Shown here piece by piece: positions 59,761 to 62,000 of a stretch of 62,000 bases of DNA. Each line of letters starts with the position of its first letter. The first letter of the stretch is position 1. The position numbers and the translations under genes are program-made. This DNA is from Chrysomallon squamiferum (lineage: Eukaryota > Mollusca > Gastropoda > Neomphalida > Peltospiridae). The notes under the pieces are model-generated. The model was given only the letters and a program-made list of their open reading frames with translations. It was not told the DNA's origin and searched no databases. The stretch covers positions 7,887,811-7,949,810 of the forward strand of contig CM022673.1 in the NCBI GenBank assembly GCA_012295275.1, in the 5' to 3' direction.

Positions 59761-60897
59761 GGCGGGGGGAAGGGTGATTCTGGATTTGCTATTGAACACA
59801 ATAATTTAAGCGGGAAACTTCACCTGTATCGTAGTTCTCGAGAACTTTCACGTCTGCTGCAACCAGTCAACTAAACTTGACTGATCTAGGTTTTGAGATG
59901 ACCTAAATATTTGAAGCCATTTATTCTTCCATTTTCGTCACACGCTGAAGTGTCAAGAAAATCTACAACTTGTAGGTGACTGAAGTGTGTCCTTGCTGCT
60001 CTTACGTCATGAGAAGAAGAATCAAAATGGTAAAAATAAATCCGCTCATAGCTGATGTTGACAGCACGGCACTAAATATAGCTCGATTTGATGACTGCTG
60101 TTCCGGTCTGTCGAAAGCTTTACGCCAAACACAAGGCATCGTTAAGGTTTCAGTAATGGTATTTAAAGAATTCATAATGGCTATTCTAATATTTCTGTAA
60201 CATGACTTAAATGCGTTTCTCAAAAAGGAAACGCGATTTATCTATTTCTGTCCACGTTGTTGTTGTTATTGCGGATTCCCTGTACTGAAAGTAGGTGAAG
60301 GAAAACTGGAAAACATTTTGATTTAAAGATAGATTGATGTAATGATTAATGTACAGGCAGGTGGATAGTTTTATACTGAGAAAAACATTACAAAAATTTA
60401 GATGCCTGAAATGGATAAACATGAACGTAAAATATTACGAAAATATCTGTTGTTAAATAAATACTTTAATAAGAAGGCCTACATACTGCTTTTTGCTCGA
60501 CGATAGTCTTTTAGCCAGGCTGGTCTGTATTATTTATATTATTATTATTATTATTAATCGAACTTGTTTACTGATTTAGCCATAAAAATTATAAATATCC
60601 TTTTTTTTAATTATTTTTTTTACATTTATGTGTGTGTGGTGTTAACCTTACAGCACTGACACAAAATATCATATTCAATTATCGGTCTAACTGACATGAC
60701 AGGTTTTCCTTTAAAAAAAAAAAGAGAAAAAAGTAAAAGAAATTAAAAATGAAAAAAAAAAAAAAAAAAAAAAAACATTGGTCTATAAATAAATTACCGT
60801 AATGTACAGAGTAACTATATAACGAACTGAAATTATAAAGAAATGAAAGGATGTAAAAACATTTTATCAAACATATTTTTTACCATTATTAACTTCT

Positions 60898-60898
<1 letters not shown>
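59761..60898. other. Unique sequence with CRE half-site; no supported gene
   Basis: Less AT-rich at 59,800-60,250. Contains TTACGTCATGAG (TACGTCA, a CRE-like half site, near 60,003). Overlapping 74- and 73-codon frames lie on opposite strands, and neither has domain or splice support. Then poly-A near 60,750-60,774. Confidence 0.45.

Positions 60899-60936
<38 letters not shown>
60899..60936. repeat. (TTTA)n microsatellite
   Basis: About nine TTTA units. Confidence 0.95.
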
Positions 60937-60937
<1 letters not shown>

Positions 60938-62000
60938 ATTTTCTATACGAGCGAGACTCTTTGAAGACATCTGTTTTAAAACTGATGCTCTTGATTTATA
61001 AATTTAAATGATGGATTCTCTCTAAAATCATTAACAAGTCTACATGAATGTGATGTTACAAAACACAGTCTAATAGATCTAAGACTTTGCTTTCCTCCTA
61101 GGCACCACTCTTTGCTAACACTAGAATAACATAGAAACAAAAACAAAAAATGTTTTATTTAACAATGCACTGTTTTATCTACGATGCTGAGAGGCAAGCC
61201 ACCAAATAAGTTATACTTTTCGTAAAAACCGTGAAGGATGTTTTTCTTTGTTGTTATTGTTGTTTATATGCGTTTTACACAGACAGTAAGACTTGGGACA
61301 CTGACTGTAATGACAAACAGATCAACAGAAGCACCAAGAAGGACTGATCCAGTGATCAGTTATGCTTTATACTGACCAGACACTCTTTCAGTAAAAAAGC
61401 GAAACAGTAATAAAACAATTTCGTTTGAAAGATAATAATTTCCATGTTATTGTGATGTCGTGTCGTCAGACAAATCATTTTTATAAGGATGCATGGAGTG
61501 TAACATTATCATTTCGTAAGTAATTTAAAAAAAAACGAAAAACAAAACTAAACCAAAAAAAAAAAAAATGTAAAGAAAAAAGAATAAAGAAACAAATTTC
61601 AAAAACTAAAAGAACCAAAACATTAAAAAATAAATAAAAAAATAAAAGTAAAAATCTAGCAAACAAGATCACTATATAATTTACCGAATGTGAATCTGTA
61701 TGATATCACAAATATCTCCGTGCATCATCACATTTTAATACATGCAAAAGCAGTTCTATTTTTCAGTACTTATAAGCAAAGAAAGCTTACTGGATTACTT
61801 TTTGTTCATAGATTTTTTTAGCCGAATGTTCTTTAGATATCCTTTTTAATGATAAACTTTTAATGTAATAATGATCGTGTCAGAATGAAACAGACAAATG
61901 AAACAAAGCACAGAACTGCAATGTAGAGTAACGACGTGAAATTAATGAAAACAGATTTACAAAATGAAATTGTAGGCTTTAACAGAAAAATTAACGAGAA
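60937..62000. other. Non-coding AT-rich end of window
   Basis: Unique AT-rich sequence with A-rich runs (61,527-61,570). No gene recognised. Confidence 0.6.

Noticed and set aside
59268-59874. Several overlapping long frames on both strands
   Set aside because: Created by poly-A/T, GTT and TTTA repeats.
60002-60223. Overlapping 73- and 74-codon frames on opposite strands
   Set aside because: Mutually exclusive and unsupported by any motif or splice signal.
1-62000. CRISPR arrays, operons, rRNA or intact tRNA genes
   Set aside because: Looked for and not seen; direct repeats present are minisatellites without spacers.

Overview
This 62 kb window is eukaryotic, strongly AT-rich and almost entirely non-coding. 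Long (AC)n, (GT)n, (GA)n, (CT)n and trinucleotide microsatellites, poly-A/poly-T runs, degenerate minisatellites and small transposon remnants fill it. Nothing prokaryotic is present: no operons, no long open frames, no tRNA or rRNA operons, no CRISPR array. The style of sequence, and a recurrent AAGGGAGATAA-type motif that I associate with molluscs, suggest a molluscan (perhaps cephalopod) genome. That assignment is inference and has not been checked by any search.

The best-supported gene lies on the minus strand and reads from right to left. A possible promoter and non-coding leader exon sit near 54.7-54.8 kb (CCAAT box, CATGTGAC E-box, 5' splice site at 54,673). A coding exon at 46,253-46,123 carries the start codon at 46,144, preceded by an in-frame stop. 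It is followed by exons at 43,710-43,654 and 42,550-42,506, with good splice signals and matching codon phase. Together they encode a polar N-terminus (MTSNNFH-F..., GSVDSGFQEPI, VVGDASGDDKTLQSP) that I do not recognise. Two further exons, at 38,687-38,662 and 25,693-25,631, fit the phase but are less certain. The rest of the gene probably lies beyond the left edge. Most of 1-46 kb would then be intron.

Within those introns, on the plus strand, four exon-like blocks (7,213-7,258; 14,056-14,188; 20,331-20,376; 21,961-22,155) have splice sites and mutually compatible reading phase. They end in an in-frame stop and may be a nested antisense gene or a spliced non-coding transcript.

Repeats dominate the remainder. 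At 17.0-17.75 kb there is a higher-order satellite in which a 126-bp unit is built of six 21-bp monomers. A related array lies 1.4 kb away in the opposite orientation, with an 89-bp unit (15.2-15.67 kb). Other minisatellites have units of about 35, 51, 59 and 150-190 bp. Mobile-element traces are a TA-flanked terminal-inverted-repeat element of about 813 bp (48,288-49,100), a non-LTR reverse-transcriptase fragment (31.45-31.56 kb, minus), a possible tRNA-derived SINE (23.58 kb) and a possible zinc-ribbon transposase remnant (0.35-0.86 kb). Two RFX-type X-box palindromes lie 219 bp apart near 26 kb.

All coordinates and readings were made by eye. Exon calls rest on splice consensus, open frame and phase only.
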